The translations under genes and the position numbers were made by a program. Of a stretch of DNA of 64,000 bases, positions 32,419 through 43,587 are shown piece by piece (position 1 is the first letter of the stretch; each line of letters opens with the position of its first letter). This DNA comes from Paracamarosporium sp. OC-R06-R3. Taxonomy: Eukaryota; Ascomycota; Dothideomycetes; Pleosporales; Didymosphaeriaceae. Below the pieces are notes generated by a model that searched no databases, was not told the DNA's origin, and saw only the letters and a program-made list of their open reading frames with translations. Where the stretch lies: positions 262 to 64,261 of the forward strand of contig JACVRA010000200.1 of the NCBI GenBank assembly GCA_019828545.1. Reading direction: 5' to 3'.

Positions 32419-33332
32419 CAACTTGGAGAAAGTATGACGCCCCAAGGGTATCTGTCCACGATCTATCGGATGGACAGAGTGAAGCTCTTCATTATCCCAG
32501 TATCCCGTCTATTGAATGGACCGTATACGATGTGTAGACAGAATAAAGCTTTTTGATTTTCCAGTGACCAGTCTTTTAGATGTACTGTGTGATGAAGTAG
32601 CAAAGTGAGATGCAAGATATATGAAGCAAATCTATGTGACGGGTGAATATATATACCAGGCACCAATGGTGGGTGCACCTGCCTCAACACTGTACTATGT
32701 CTAGATAGAATGAAGTCATCCATTATCCCAGTAACCAGTCTATCAGCACTTACGAACACAGTACATGCCGAGCTCAAGTAGCGCGTGAGCATTTCAGAGT
32801 AATTGGAGGATCAAGGTGAGCGAACTCATGGTGGGATCCCAAAGTTGCCGTTGCACATGCGACAATCGTAAGGTCACAGAAGATCCTCTCAGAAGTTACT
32901 TGCACCTTGGGAGTGGCAAAGGTAGTCTTTATCCTAGCGAATGGCATCCATATAACCTTTCGCAATCCCATCTCAGTCCAGTAAAAGAGAATCCGCACTG
33001 CACAAATCCCTAAACCCGCCGACTACAGATAATTGTTGCGTCTTTGAGGAGTTATCACTTCTCTTGTCAATTCGTGTTATGAAACAGCATGGGCTACTAA
33101 ACACACCCCCAACCGAGCATTTCTCTGAAGCGAAAAACAACAACAACAAGAAAACCACGGAAATTATATGCTATAGAGTTGGTTCTAGTTAAGCCTCTCA
33201 AGTCTATGAATATGCTTCCAGGTTCTAGTCCCAAACAAAGATCTACAAACATTATATTAAAATTTAAAACCTATCAATATGAATTTTCAACAAAAGCAAA
33301 AAAAAACAAAAAAGAAATCAATGACAAAGCAA
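32419..33332. other. Intergenic region with degenerate repeat
   Basis: Holds three degenerate copies of a ~45-bp unit (next entry) and no gene. Just before the tRNA 3' end the + strand has A-runs (33290-33320), which on the tRNA strand are T-runs suited to RNA polymerase III termination. Confidence 0.5.
32473..32748. repeat. Three degenerate copies of a ~45-bp unit
   Basis: Copies at 32473-32520, 32537-32580 and 32704-32748 share the order gayagarwraag, cattatcccagt and cc-gtcta/ttt. Each copy contains the pattern 'ttatcccagtaaccagtcta' with substitutions. They lie in the 3' flank of the DUF7770-like gene. Confidence 0.7.
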
Positions 33333-33426
33333 CACTCTTGGTGGGGCTCGAACCCACAGCCTTTGGATGTCAGCATGCTCAAATCGCATGTAGAAGTCCA
33401 ACGCGCTACCATTGCGCCACAAGAGC
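33333..33426 (-). tRNA. tRNA-Arg (anticodon UCU) with intron
   Basis: Read on the minus strand: acceptor GCTCTTG pairs with CAAGAGT (G1-U72 wobble, discriminator G), A-box-like GGCGCAATGGTAGCGC, anticodon stem TTGGA/TCCAA, loop CTTCTA-A giving anticodon TCT, and T-arm GTGGG-TTCGAGC-CCCAC. An intron of about 22 nt (catgcgatttgagcatgctgac) interrupts the loop one base 3' of the anticodon, the canonical position. Yeast tRNA-Arg(UCU) has the same unusual G1-U72 and G73 ends. T-runs follow on the transcribed strand. Confidence 0.92.
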
Positions 33427-34373
33427 TTGGAGAAAATTCGACTGAATTTGCTGAATTTTCTGCATCGACATAACTATATACTAATACAATTTTGAAAATT
33501 CGATGATTGAGAGCATGCGAGGCTGATCGATCACTTGAAGCTAGTGCGCGGGGTTTCCGTAGCAGTAGTGCCGGGTTCCCGAACGTCGCACGGCCCTCCA
33601 GCGGATCTCAGTCATCCAAGGAAAAGTAGCTCGGCTCACTACTCGTGTTGGCTAATTCCAACTTGCTTCTCGATCAAGAACACATTCTTGTCAGGTTCCG
33701 AGTTAAGAGAACAATACTTCTCATCTATAAAGGGCTGATTTGAATCTTTACAATACAGTTTCCTTTACAAATACTCTTCTAATCAGATGAGCTCCTGCAG
33801 TTTGTCTTTCAGAGCACGCATCGCTGACAGCTCTGTCCAGGTACCACAGACTTAAGGTAATTACACGCGCTGGTATAACGTGTCCAGAGAAGTCTGAAAT
33901 GCAGGTGATCTGATATATGAGGCAATAAAATTGTGTAGTAGAGACGCGCATACCAGAACCGGTATTTTCGTTTTTACGTTTCGATGTCGACACCATGTTG
34001 AAAACCGGCACCGATAAGTGAAGTGGGGAATACAGTTAGTAAAGGGAAGAGCGAAGAGAATATTGCGAAGGAGCGAGACAGGGATGGATACAAGTCTTGG
34101 TGTAGCGAATTTAGTAGAATCGCCGCATTGGTACGACTTCCTTGATATCACAGTTTACTCTTTACAATTACTCGCAGCTACGCATCCAGTCTATATTTCT
34201 TCATAATAGGTGTAGTGCACTTCACATACGCAATTTCAGCTAGACATGTATTCGGAACAAGTCGTTCTTAATGAAATTGTCATATTACAGTTCAATACGG
34301 GATCGCTTCGCTATGTAACAAGACCAAGAACACTATTGCACAAGATCTACAAACATAGCACTCCAGTTCTAAT
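33427..34373. other. Intergenic region, no gene seen
   Basis: Between the tRNA and the 3' end of the sugar transporter. AT-rich; a short stretch near 34345-34375 repeats the words seen at 33240-33255 (agatctacaaacat). No gene is supported. Confidence 0.5.
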
Positions 34374-36142
34374 TTACCGAATCGCACCAGACGACTCAGG
34401 AACGTACCCCGGAGACGGAGGTTCTGGCATACTCTCGTGCCTCATTTCTTCCGGCACTCTAGCCTCTTGCTTCTTGTTGATTCCCCTCGCTCCAGGCGTC
34501 AAGTACGTGTTATCCAAGTTTGGTAGCTCGTCATCCTCCGGGGGCTGCCAGTGCTTGCTCTTGATAGGGTTCACACCCAAAATGTACATGGTATCGATCT
34601 CCTCAAGCGTTCTGCCATGGCTCTCGCAAACGAAGAAGTACACCACAGCCGCGCCTGTGAAACAGCATGCGGCAAAGACATACCCGTAGCGGTAGTCAAT
34701 AGCACCAGTAATGTACGGCGTGAAGAAGGAAATGAGGAAGTTCCACACCCAGTTCGATGCGGTGGCGAGAGCCATACATTTGGCTCGGTAGCGTGAAGGA
34801 TAAATTTCTCCGACTACAGCCCAAACGATGGGTCCCCAGGTCATGGCGAAGCCTGCGATAAATAGACAGGCGAAGACGATCATAGCGTAGCCTACACCAG
34901 CCGTGGATTGTGGATCTACAGGGTCGAGAGCGAAGTGACCGAGCGACGCGAAGACCAAGAAGCACATGAACATCCATAGGCCTCCAGCGATGAGCGAAGG
35001 ACGACGGCCATACTTCTCAACGATGTAGAGACCGGGGAATGTAGTGCCGAAGTTTACGGCACCGAGGATGATAGACGTAACGTATGAATTGGGTAGACCG
35101 ACAGATTCGAAGATGGTGGTTCCGTAGTAGAAGTAGAAGTTCGCTCCCGTCAGTTGTTGCAGGGCTTGAAGTGTGATCCCCAGAAGGGTGCGGTATGCCA
35201 TGCGTGGACCAGTGAAGATCTCATACCAAGGATGTTTTCCTCCACCTGCGCGCTCAGCGTCGAGCTTGCTCTTGATCTCATTCAATTCACGCTCCACCTC
35301 CGGATGATTTTCAGCAACACCGTAGCTGAGTGCGACCGTCTTACGCGCGTCCTCGACCTTGCCCTTGCGGTAAGCCCAGCGGGGCGACTCCCGCAGACTG
35401 AGCATACCAAATCCCATGATGACCGGCCAGATAAATCCAATAGCCATCGGGAGCCTCCATGCACGCGGACTTCGATTATCGTATGTTCCAAAGTTGATGC
35501 AGTATGCGGTGAAGATGCCGAGGGTGATGAACAGCTGGTAACAAGATACAAGAGCACCGCGCACGTAGCGAGGAGCAGTCTCAGATTGGTACATGGGTGT
35601 CAGGACAGAAAGCCCCCCAACTCCAAGACCTGCGACCCATCGTCCGACAGCGATTTGATACCATTTGTTGGTAGTAGCAACCTGGACGATGACACCAACG
35701 CAGAAGATGATGTTCCAGAAGCAGATCGAGTATTTACGGCCGAATTTATCTGCGACGGGCGCAGCAATGAGCGCACCGATTAAGGTTCCGATAGATAGCT
35801 ACGGTTGTCAGGTACGACTAATAACGGACAATGTGTCGGGTAACTTACCAGGGCCACGATCGTCCCACTTCTTCCATTCGTGAAGGCGGGACCTCCAGTT
35901 TCGGGATCGGTTGAGTCGGCGAATCTATTCAAGAAGTCGGGCATTTCTAGAAAGCCACTAATCTGTCCCGTATCATAGCCGAAGATGAAGCCTCCCATGG
36001 AGACCAAGACTGCCATGAGCAAGATTCGCGGTCGGAAGCGATCCTTTGCACTCAGTTGTAATTGCTGTGGTCTCTTCTCTGGATCTGCCGTCGATGAGGC
36101 TGGGGTTGGGGAAGATCCCCTAAAGCGACCCATAATCGCCAT
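34374..36142 (-). CDS. MFS sugar transporter (hexose transporter type)
   Basis: Exons 36142-35849 and 35798-34374 with a 50-nt intron (GTAAGT...CCGTAG) give 572 residues. Sugar-porter signatures: GYDTGQISGF in TM1, VADKFGRKYS after TM2, RWVAGLGVGGLSVLTPMYQSE, LRESPRWAYRKGK (PESPR-like), QQLTGANFYFYYG in TM7, EKYGRRPSL, and CESHGRTLEEID (PETKG-like). Twelve membrane helices are expected, in the plasma membrane, with import of monosaccharides by proton symport or facilitated diffusion. I start at ATG 36142 (MAIMGRF) because the frame upstream lacks an ATG. The N- and C-tails are long and hydrophilic. The exact sugar is not assignable. Confidence 0.93.
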
Positions 36143-37472
36143 AGTGGACGATCGCACCGCAGAAGGTCTGCTGCGAAGTGTAAGGCAAGTGAATCAGAAT
36201 CCCGTATGAACTCAAGACGAGTAGAAACAAGGTGAAATGTATCAGAATGCTATATCAAGGACTGGAAAATGTGTAATATGCGGGATGCGTGACACCATAG
36301 ATATCGCCCACGGGGATCGACTACCCTTATAAACCCCATACATCACCACTCCATTACCCACCCTCATAACCCCAGCACCCCAACCCTTCGGCCCCGGCTA
36401 CTCCTACCTTCCGCATCTCCAAACTTTTCGCAATACGACGTCATTGTGTAGATGGTCCGTCCACCAACGCATCGGACGCTAGCAATGGATGAAGCATAGC
36501 GGGAAGTTTTGCCGATGAACGACCCCATCCGGTTGGTGCGGCCAGACATCGGCGAGATGAGGCTCTGATCTTCGCGCCTTCGGGGCGACGTCAAGCTACA
36601 TCATATTTGCCTTCGTGGGGCGTTGAAGACGACCGCTGTCATATCGTTACCCGTGCTAGCAGCGCATGCGTATCAGAGTTTGCAAAATGGGCCGTGGTTC
36701 CTTTTAGCACAACGGCGGCACAGCCGGAAGGAACGAATCGTGAAGGCTGCAGAAAAGCGCCGAAAGTGTTGAAGCCTTGGAATCTATGTAGTCAGTAGAA
36801 AACACGTGCGATGGGCAAGGCTGACCCGTTTTATTCTTCTGGCGACCTTCTGCGACGAGCACGCGGTGGGGCTCCAACGGATCGGCGGGGGACAAGGCGC
36901 AAGGATCGACCTCAACGCCCAACATCAAAATGCTTATTTTGGTCTTGGTATCGCCGTTAATCTTGGTGTGGTGCAACGCTATCTGGGTGGCCAGATGGAC
37001 CGTGACTTCCAGCGGAGGTGCCTTCCGCGGTGATGGATCTGGACCTTCCGTCCACCGCATTCCAGCCTTTTAAGACTCGAGACCCTTCGAGTGCCCCAAA
37101 CGATGTGTGTATGAAGCAGGAAATGGAGATTGCAGGTTCTTTGGCCACATGCAGGTCCTATGACGTAAGGGAGAGAGCTTACACCGGCATCTTATCAGTC
37201 AAAATCAGATAACAAATTAGTCGACGTTACCCGAGTCATATACGATTACAAATATTACTACAAACACCGCTGAAATCTACCACTTTCCCAAGTCAAAGCC
37301 TAGACACTATCTCCAGTTGAATAGTACTCCATAGACGCAGTAATGTGTCGTGGATATTTTCCCCCAGTGCACTTCCTACCTCAATGTCTTAGGATTGCTC
37401 ATATACAATTTACCTTGCGTTCCTTCTTTTCTTTGTCTACACTGTGTCTCTCCCTTGACACTTTTTTCGTCC
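36143..37472. other. Intergenic region, no gene seen
   Basis: Tandem spacing between two minus-strand transporters; holds the sugar transporter promoter and the 3' UTR of the drug-type MFS gene. Frames of up to 118 codons show no features. Confidence 0.5.
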
Positions 37473-39443
37473 TCACACATCGTGTCGTGCATTCTTGCTT
37501 ATACGCCGAATTTTTCCTCCGTACTAAACCATCATTAGCTGCCTGGAATTCCAAACCGCAACAAAACTTACACGATACAATACGAACGTTACCGGAATGA
37601 AGCACGTCGCGATGCCTCCAAGGAGCGAGTTACCAGCACCGATACCGAGTTTTCTGAAGAACGTTCGAGCCTACAGGTCACTCAGTCTTGTAGTCTTTTG
37701 GAACGGACGCGATAGCATAAACATACAAAGAGTGGAAAGCTTGCGCCAAATGCTGCTCTGAAAAGGGCGTTCCCTGCGAAGATAGATGCTGATTCGGTCG
37801 GATATGACATCGCCAGATAATTGAACACTGAATTGAACAGAGTGACGATGCCTATAAGATAGTATGCAGGTTAGTATATGGTACGGAGGATCGGAAAGCT
37901 AAAGTCACAAATCGATCCACGTACCGATTCCGAAGAAGCTTGAACCAATGATGGGCATAATCCAATGTATACTCTGGCGTGCAGACCATCCATACCAGAA
38001 AAGACAGATCGGAAACGCCAGGCAGCCTGCGAATGCAGGAGGCAAAAGCATCTCAGGTTTGAAGCTCGGAGACATGATTATCGGCCCGATCTTGGATCGG
38101 ATCCAGAGGATTAGCAAAGGAGCCGTGATGACTGAGCCCACGAAAATACCAAGAAAGACCAAACCTTGCTCTCCGATATCAAAGCCATAGATCTCGCCAA
38201 AGACGATTGGGAAGGACTCGAACCAGATGAAGAGCACGCCATAAAGAAGACCTGTATACAGATCCATCAGCAGAACGATCGGCTCGGAGAAGGTCAGCGT
38301 GAATGCTCTTGCGAGTACCATCAGGTTGTCTTTCGTCGTATGATTAGCGGCATCGATTTCGCTCTGGCTTCTGAACCGATTGTCCCCGGTAAGTCGTCGC
38401 AGGCGCTTTGCTCTGTTGTGTAGTATATTTGCTCCACTCGTCTCGGGAAGAAAGAAGAACATGACGACTAGAATAAGCGAGCATAGCCATGTGACTACAT
38501 CGAGAGGTCAGCAAATGTTTAACGTGCCATAGATAAACACGAGCAACACACATATCCATATTGTCCATGTCCACCCTTTGACCGGAGCAACATAACCACC
38601 AATAATAGGACCAAATATGGGGCCCAAGACACCGAACGAACTCCAAAGACAGACGTAGACAAGTATCTGAGGTGGAGCGAACATATCGGTAACGGTTCCT
38701 GCACCCGTTGCAAGGCACGGGCTACCGAAAAAGCCCGTCAACGTACGGAAGACGAGAAACGTTGCTATGTTCGGGGCAAAACCAACACCGAGTTGGAGTA
38801 TGACGAATACGAAGAGCGTCCAAAAGAAGATGCTGCTTCGTCCGATGACTGGGATTTCCGATAGCGGGGACCACAGCATGGGTCCTAATCCGTAGCCACT
38901 GCTTCAGTGTCAGATGCAGTTCTTAAGAGATAGTGACTATCCGCGGCACTCACACTGTATACATCGAAAGTCCTAGCGTCGCTACCGTTACGCTCACGCC
39001 GAAATCAGTCATGATACCAGCCTCTCCAGGAACATAGATTGAACTTCCAATGTAGATGCCGAAGTTCAGCACGAACATTTGCGACAATGTCAGCAGCTTC
39101 CACTTGCTAGGCCAATTTTGAGGATTCTTAGAGGTTGTTAGCATTAGCTTCCAGATTGCGAAAGGGGACTACTCGCTTCAGGGTCGTTTGGGCCGTACCA
39201 GCCTACAATCAGGATCCTTTCTCCACTAGTTGCGCCTTGAGTCTGTCCATCTTGCACAGAGGGTTCAGGTGTTGTCAGATCCGTATCGCTTCGTTGTTTC
39301 TCTGGCGTCGCAGTAGCCGCTCCAGCGTGTTCAATGGACGCTTTCCAAAGCGACGAATCAACCTCGTCGGGGTACCGAAGCAACCCGCTGGAAACAAGAC
39401 GCAAAAGCTGGCCAAAAACAGTGGTGCGGAAAAAGCCCTCCAT
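37473..39443 (-). CDS. MFS transporter, DHA1 multidrug/polyamine type
   Basis: Seven exons: 39443-39177, 39126-38954, 38898-38552, 38494-37925, 37851-37727, 37670-37572, 37523-37473; 543 residues. A hydrophilic N-terminus ends in GWYGPNDPENPQNWP, typical of Mdr1/Flu1-like DHA1 transporters, followed by FVLNFGIYIGSSIYVPG, the GYGLGPMLWSPLSE motif C-like segment, RTLTGFFGSPCLATGAG, and a C-terminus GNALFRAAFGASFPLF ending in a basic tail. It should have 12 helices and export toxic compounds or polyamines at the plasma membrane. Intron 1 (39127-39176, 50 nt) joins PE to NP only if the donor is GC (GCGAGT) with branch GCTAAC and acceptor AAG; all other introns are GT-AG. The 38 bases of terminal coding and all junctions keep frame. 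Confidence 0.9.
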
Positions 39444-40580
39444 CACGAAGCGCTGAAAACGTGCAAATCTAGGGCTCCCCTGGAAATCGCCGCCATTGAT
39501 GTAGCCGCCATTGGCTTATCGCAGCCAACGTTCTCCAATTCATCCCTACATTGTATTCCGGTGATAAGTTGAATTTTATGGAGAGCGATCAACCGTATCA
39601 TATACATGTGTTCGCCTTGTCTCCGCGATGTGCAAGATGCTTGGCCGGCGTTTTGTACATCTGGAGAAGGATTCGGCAATAGTACTCTTAAAGCCGCGGG
39701 GGCTTCGGAAATAGCTGCACCCTTGCAATTCGCTTGCTGTTCTGGGTACTTATTACCACATGCATGCCCATATGAGTAAATGGTCCTTTATGAATGTTGT
39801 TATGGAAGTGGAGTGAGTCGTAATGGAATCAATGAAGAGCTGGCACGAGGGCCGTTGTTTGGTAGCGCACCTCAGCTTCGACCTTCATAGACACCGCAAC
39901 CCCTCAAACCCTCATTTACCCTCTCTCCGTCTCTCCCATAACATTTTTTTGCATATAAAAATTCAACGACTTTGTATTCTCTCATTCTCCTCATCACTAT
40001 GCCTGTTTGCTTTAGCACGTTGCATAACCGCACACCCTTAACAACACCTACTTCAATCGCTCAAGAAACCTCACGCCACCATTGTCACGACTGTGTCAAA
40101 ATCCTCGCTTTAGTGCAACATACTTGTTCAATTAGCTTTGTGGACGTTTTCTGCCTAGATTGGAGGGAGAGAGATTGCATTGGGAAGCCAGAAATCAACA
40201 GTGAAGTTGATACACCTTCAAATCAAAGACGTATTTCATACATGAATATAGAAAACTAGATGCTAGTTCTGCAAGTTTCCTGCAACCCTTCTCCAATATG
40301 CTACGCCTTCATATCTACTGTGTTCCTAGGTCTGTCCTTTGAGCGAAGACAATACTGGGAGGACGCATATTAACATTTCTGCAATACACCGTACAGGCAG
40401 ACATCTTATAAGAAAGGTATCACTATAAGTTTTTCATTGCGCTATACGTGGTTTAAAAGGAGATTATTCTTAAAATTATTCCTTTTGAATTGTATCGAAC
40501 ATGACCCCAAGCTATCGATTCGCCTAGTCCTTACATGGACATTAAGCCCAATTCGGCTATCACAGGAATATGTATTACTC
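39444..40580. other. Intergenic region, no gene seen
   Basis: Between the DHA1 transporter start and the 3' end of the HET gene. CT-rich leader-like stretch at 39900-40000 with tataaaaa at 39955. No gene is supported on either strand. Confidence 0.45.
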
Positions 40581-42464
40581 TTAATGAATATCAACTGTTA
40601 CTACATCTAACACACCCTGCTGCATCAACTTGATAGCCTCACCGTACATCAGCCCCTCCACATAAGCGTCAGATATGAGCACGTAATGATTGTCCACCTT
40701 CCGTAGAATGAAAGGAACATTCGCTCCAAGTATTACGCACAATTGGTCTGTATGGCGTACGTCGGCGTCCCCTTTGGTCACGCCTATGTAACGACTAGGA
40801 GAGCGAAAAATTCGGCCCGTCTGCAGGGTATCTTTGGCTATATGTTGCACGACTTCTCGAAAATCATCTCCTTCGTCAACATGCCCTATCCTCCCACAAA
40901 GAATTACTCTTGTGAAAGCTTCGCGGATATTCATCGACTGGTTGGCCGGGTATCTGCATTTAAACTCGTCATCTCGTGAAGCCACTATGCGTTCCCATTC
41001 TTTTCGGTCTTGAAACTCGCCATCAGATTTTGGACCAAGTGACGTTTCGGTCGCTACGTTGTCAATGAACAAAAACTGTACCCTCAGCACGCCGTTGGGA
41101 TACTCATCTCTGGAAAGGAACGCGGCAGCCGATTGATACTCTCCAGAAGCCCGGAAAGGAGGGAAATCATTTACTGGATCATAGATAAAGTCAAATGGAG
41201 ATTTATCGGATGACCAATCCGGTGTCCAAGATGGTAAATCTGTCATCCTCACGTCATCTTCCTCTTCGAAGTTCCTCTTGCAACAAGTAAGGACGTCCAG
41301 ACTTCTCTCGTGTAGTATGATGTGCTTGCAGGTCAGCGAGAACACCATTGGTGGAGGCAGTGTATAGTCGGCAATGATGTCATAGTCAGGATCTGCAAGT
41401 CCCACAAAAGCGAATACCTTATCTCTGATATCGGAAACCTTGCAGACTTGAGCTTCCGCTAGTAACCTAATCAGTCCCTTCTCTCCCGTTGTTGCCCAGT
41501 ATTCCCGGCCATCGACCATGAATTCAGCAAATCGACTGGTGATTCCTGATACGACAAATACGTTAAGCTCACCCTGGTAGATATTCATGCTGTCGTCAAA
41601 AGGCTGCTTGATACAAGCTCGCTCAATCTGTTCGACAACTCGGACTGTCTTCGAAAGAGTATCCCAGTTAAGGATGCAGTCGCCGAAAAGCAGAAAAATT
41701 TGACGGGCCACAGCAACTTCTTGATAAATCCAGCCCCTTTGCCACCATTGACAGCGTAACAGACCTTGAAGCGCACTCCAGTCTTGTTGGAATTCCTCGT
41801 CACGAAAATCTGCCACCGTTTGACCTTAAATAAGGATTTCGGTATCATCCATGTCAATCGAAAGACCAGACCAGCTCTACAAACGTTGTACGACCTCTAT
41901 ACATCGGCTGTTGCTGCGATCTTCTCCCAAGCAAGCCAACACAACCTCTGCAGACTGATATATATTGCGCATAAATCCCACTTGATGAGATCTCTCGGCT
42001 GGATTTGACTGGTTAATGCAGATTTGGTCGGCCCATATTAGCTGAGGAATTGACTGTAGTTCCATGTTCTGCCTCGCTTGGGCGACTTGTCGTAAAGCAC
42101 AAGCAAGGTTCGCGAATGCATTGAAACGAACGTTGTTGATGTATATCGCCTCTGTCTCCGCATGATGTCCCGCACAGTACGAGATAGCGATGAATTTGTT
42201 GTCGTCTTCCACTTCTAAGGAGTCCAGACTGATGGTCACGAGGCTCGCTTCCATAGGGATCCCTTCTTGTACTGGGGAAAATTTCAAGACTCGTATCTCA
42301 CTCTTCGAAGGGTTGAGACTTGTATATGGATTGCTTTCATAAAACTCTGAGTTTTCAGGTGTGCAGAAGTTGTCCGGAGAAGTATGATTCCTAGTATCTG
42401 TCGAAAGGGGTATAGAGTTTGTAGGCGTAACCTCGTACATCTCAAGATTTCCATTGGAATCCAT
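40581..42464 (-). CDS. HET-domain protein with degenerate first motif
   Basis: Exons 42464-41885 and 41824-40581, intron 60 nt (donor GTTTGT, branch ATTGAC, acceptor TTTAAG), 607 residues. HET motifs: FIAISYCAGH at the place of the usual SYxWG (the Trp is absent), LIWADQICINQSN (canonical), then VVLACLGED and, after the intron, WWQRGWIYQEVAVARQI. Further down comes KVFAFVGLADP and a long C-terminal region without a named domain. Role in non-self recognition is inferred from family. The missing Trp in the first motif may weaken the domain or reflect divergence. It lies between an MFS gene and the streptogrisin-like protease, all on the minus strand. Confidence 0.87.
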
Positions 42465-43587
42465 GTTTAGGATGATGATCTTCTACATGCATTTGAACGA
42501 AATAGTTTGTAGCGAGCGCTTGAGAGCTTAAGTATCAAACACGGGTAACCAGATGACAACGTGTCAGGAGCAGATTCCAATAGAATGGTTTTGGTCTTCG
42601 TGATAGTGTAGCTGGAACTTTACACTAATGGCTGAAGTATTGGAATTGGTTTGTGTTGTCATGACAATGACTCATAGGCAGTGGCTCTCATGCGACCAGT
42701 GTCCGACACTTTGGTGAGCAGGTTGACACGTGCACGATTCAACAGACAGTTATGCCATGTGTAACATTAGCAGATGATACCCCGCGCAGCATTAGCCAAT
42801 TACGTCTCGCGTAGCATCGCACCAGGTTAGCATCTGAAACGGATTATTAGGCGAACTTGCCAGCCTCTGGATTCAGGCAACCAATGCAGGGATGTCTAGA
42901 GCCAATGATGATTGTCTCCTGCAATAAGGCCCCAAAGACAGTAGAATTCCGACTGGTCTGATGAATAACCATGGGAAAACTATTCGTCCTTTCCAATCTA
43001 CCATCTTTCAAGTGCCCGAGAACGAAATACGGTTAGTGAACTCGTCGATATCAAGATCCAGCCCGGATCCTCGAAGGCACGCACTGATGAGATGCCGCGG
43101 AAAGCTATATATGCTGCGGAGACAAGACACCGCATTTCTCCTCGGGGCACGTTCACAAGAGTCTGGTGTCCATGGCAATCCGTTAGGGTTAGGTATACAT
43201 GGTCGATTATAGTGCGTAGTATTCTAAGAACAGTCTTTTAACGTGCTAACGGTTGCGCAACTTGGAGAAAGTAAGGTTTCCTCAAAACGCTGTCCTATAT
43301 AAGCCAGGTGCAACTTATGGGTCAGGCAGTTATATAGCAAAACCCTGTCAAAATACCTTCAACCAGCCTTCTCCATTCCCATTTCTGGTTCTCTCTCTCT
43401 CTCTGCAGGATTTGAACACTTGAAGATCTGGCAATGATCGGCGCACCAAGAAATGATTCAGTCAAACTGTGTTGATTTTCATAATAAGCTAGAGTGGCCG
43501 CAACTAAATTTGACTATGTACAACTGGGGTGCCGGGCTCACAATATTCCTTCCAACAGCAGTACCAACAACTATGAAAACTGAAAAT
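42465..43587. other. Intergenic region, no gene seen
   Basis: Between the HET gene start and the protease 3' end. A (CT)n run ending in gcag lies at about 43389-43408. No gene is supported. Confidence 0.5.
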
